Under the pieces are notes generated by a model. That model was not told where the DNA came from and searched no databases. It saw only the letters and a list, made by a program, of their open reading frames with translations. From the NCBI GenBank assembly GCA_943736015.1, contig OX031058.1, positions 6,224,001-6,288,000 on the forward strand: a DNA stretch of 64,000 bases, given 5' to 3'. Within the stretch, counting starts at the first letter, position 1. Every line of letters begins with the position of its first letter. The translations under genes and the position numbers were made by a program. Shown in pieces: positions 27,301 through 30,300 of the stretch. The DNA comes from Tridacna crocea. Its lineage: Eukaryota > Mollusca > Bivalvia > Cardiida > Cardiidae.

Positions 27301-30300
27301 AACCTATTCTTCTTTTATACTGATTGCCTGCCAGCTATCACCTTACTTAACTGAAGAAGAATTGAAGATTGGACAATGCTCTCTGTAGTAAAATCCATTT
27401 TGTTATTTTTGAAAAATTACCTTATCAATCTTTTCAAAGACATATGACAGTGTTCTGGGTATGATCCCTCTATCAATATATCTTTCTGCACCACCAGTGA
27501 TTGTGAAGGTTTTTCCACTTCCAGTCTGAAAAATAAGAGAAGTTCAACAGATTGATATCATAGGCATAAAGTCTTTAAATCTTTACAACACAATCCCGAC
27601 TTTTAACGACCCTGAGAAAGCCTTCTGAAAACATTGTGAGAAAAGGAGAAAATGCTTGTAACCAGCATTTTCTCCTTTTCCCAAAATGTTTTCTTCCCTT
27701 TGCAAACCAAATTTTGAATTTCAAGTCACTTTTATTTTGTCGTCTGCAAATGCTTTCAACTGGGACCAGTCTAAAATCTTGTCGTTTGGTAAAGAGTTCA
27801 GCTATTTACATACAAAATATTTTATAATCAGGCAAAAGCCAATACAAGTAACATGGCTATAAAACAGTTGTGGATTAAATGCATTTAATGGATCAATGAA
27901 CAATCTAATAGTTGACTCCAGCTCCAGGAATTGAACTCAGGTCCTTGTGGTAACAAGGCCAACACTCTATCTCATAACTTTGGACACTGCCATGCATGTA
28001 TGTGACACATTATACATCGCAACCTGTACTGAGTAGCATAATATGGATCCACTTTCTTTAAAACTGGCTGAATTGTGAGCTAGAATGGTCCTTTGTCATG
28101 TGGAAAGTTTACTAATAGCAAAAAGTTTGACCGAGGTCAGCCTGTATGAACTGCCAGCTTGCATAGATCACAGATATCTATAACATACCTGCCCATACGC
28201 AAATATGGTTCCATTGTATCCTTGGATGACACTGAAAAAACAAAAACAATGTTCTTGAAAGAATTTCAGGAAAGTACAAATGTATAGTTTCTCATACTTT
28301 TGAAAAATAACATGTTGTCATCAATATGAAATAACAGTATTTAATGGCTTTGAAAAGGACAAAGTGAAAAAATATTTTTTTTTCAGAGCCTCTGGTTTTA
28401 ATCACATGACTACATACATTCAGCAAAATCTTACCTCTTTAACCCTTTATCACAAAAATTTTAGACTGGTCCAAATTGAAAGCATTTGCAGACGACAAAA
28501 TAAAGGTGACTGAAAAATTGAAATTTGTTCTGGGAAGGGTAGAAAACACTGTGGGAAAAGGAGAAAATGCTGGTTACCAGCATTTTCTCCTTTTCCCACA
28601 GTGATTTCAAAAGGCTTCTTTCTCAGGGGCGTCAAAAGTAGGGATTGTGTGGTATTAGGTTAAGCACTTTACCACACAACAAAATTTTAGACTGCACCAA
28701 ATTAAAAGCATTTGCATATGACACATTAGAAACAGCTCAAATGGTGGGATTTGTCTGTATGGAGACAGAAAACAAAGTGGGAAAAGGTGAAAATGTGAGT
28801 TACCAGTATTTTCTACTTTTCTCACAATGTTTTCAAAGTGATTTTTAAAGTGTTTTTTCTCGGGTTGTTAAAACTCTGGATTGTGTAGTAAAGGATTACA
28901 ATAAGGTATAAAGAATTTTGTCATTTAAATAATGTTGAAAATAGCCATGAAGACTATACAAACAAAGAAACAAGAACAATGAAATACTCACTTGTCAATA
29001 ACTGGCCTAGCAACATTTTCAAATATTTCATCCTGCTTTGCAGTCTGATCAAACACTTTCTCAAATCTAAAAAGAACAAACCAATAACAATTTATAATAG
29101 ACAATCTGACATTGAAGTAATCAAGAAAATTTGTAATCTATAAATATTTATAACAAAAGGTTTTTGATCATCTAAATCACAAGCAGTGTTTGACAGAGAA
29201 ACAATGCCTTTGATTGAGTACAGCATTCTATGAAATGATGTTTGTCAAATTCTTTTTAAACAAGTTATTCCAATGAAATGGTATCCCCTGCCAATACAGA
29301 CTTTTTTCATCCAAACATGTAAGAGGTATGGTTTTTTCCTTGTACATGTGGCCTTTTTGTTGTTGGTATTATGACAATAACATTATACATTAAGCTCTTT
29401 TCTTCCATCTTGACATACAGTCAAAGTGTTGTTTGGTAAAGAGTGAACAAAGAAACTGTATATATCTGTATTATGTACAGATATGAAACAACTTGGTATG
29501 AGTGAACTCATAGCTTGATTTGAATGATGCAAAAAAATCAGCTGTCATTATCTTCACTAAAAGAATATAGCAATCTACCCCTGCTAGTGAAATTTTAGAA
29601 GAAAGTGGGTAAAACAATAAATGAACCTGAATTTGTATGCCTCTCTTTTATTGTTCACATAACCATCGCTTGAGTCCTTTGGAATAATGAATTGTAGTCT
29701 TGGACAACCTTTATCATCTTCATCAATTTCATATACCTGAAGAAAAACAAAAAATTAGCAATCACCACCAATCCTCACAATGATTCCTACCCTTAGTACC
29801 CTATTGAGCCTTTCCCAAACGACAACTTTTGGACTCTTCCGAACTGAGAGAGTTTGCAGACGACAATTTTAGATTTTGTGAAAATGGCAGAAAAATCTCA
29901 AAAAGGGTAGAGAACACTGTGGGAAAAGGAGAAATTGCTCGTTACAAGCAATTTCTCCTTTTCCCACAGTGTTTGCAAAAGACTTTTACTGCAGACACGT
30001 AAAAACCAGGGCTTGTTTGGGAAAGGGTTAAAGAAATCATCACTTGAGCAAAACTTATTTTGTTAGTGTAAATCCTTTCAATTTAGTCAGATCTAAACTT
30101 TTGTTGTTCTGTAAAGACTTATGAATACACAGGTTGTATACAGATGACAACATGACCCTTTATCACACAATCTCAAGTGTTAAAGACCCTACGAAAGAAA
30201 GCTTTTAAAAACATTGTGGGAAAAGAAGAAAATGCTAGTTGCCTGCATTTTCTCCTGATCCAATAAAATTTCCATCCTTTTTAAGAAGACTTTATCATTT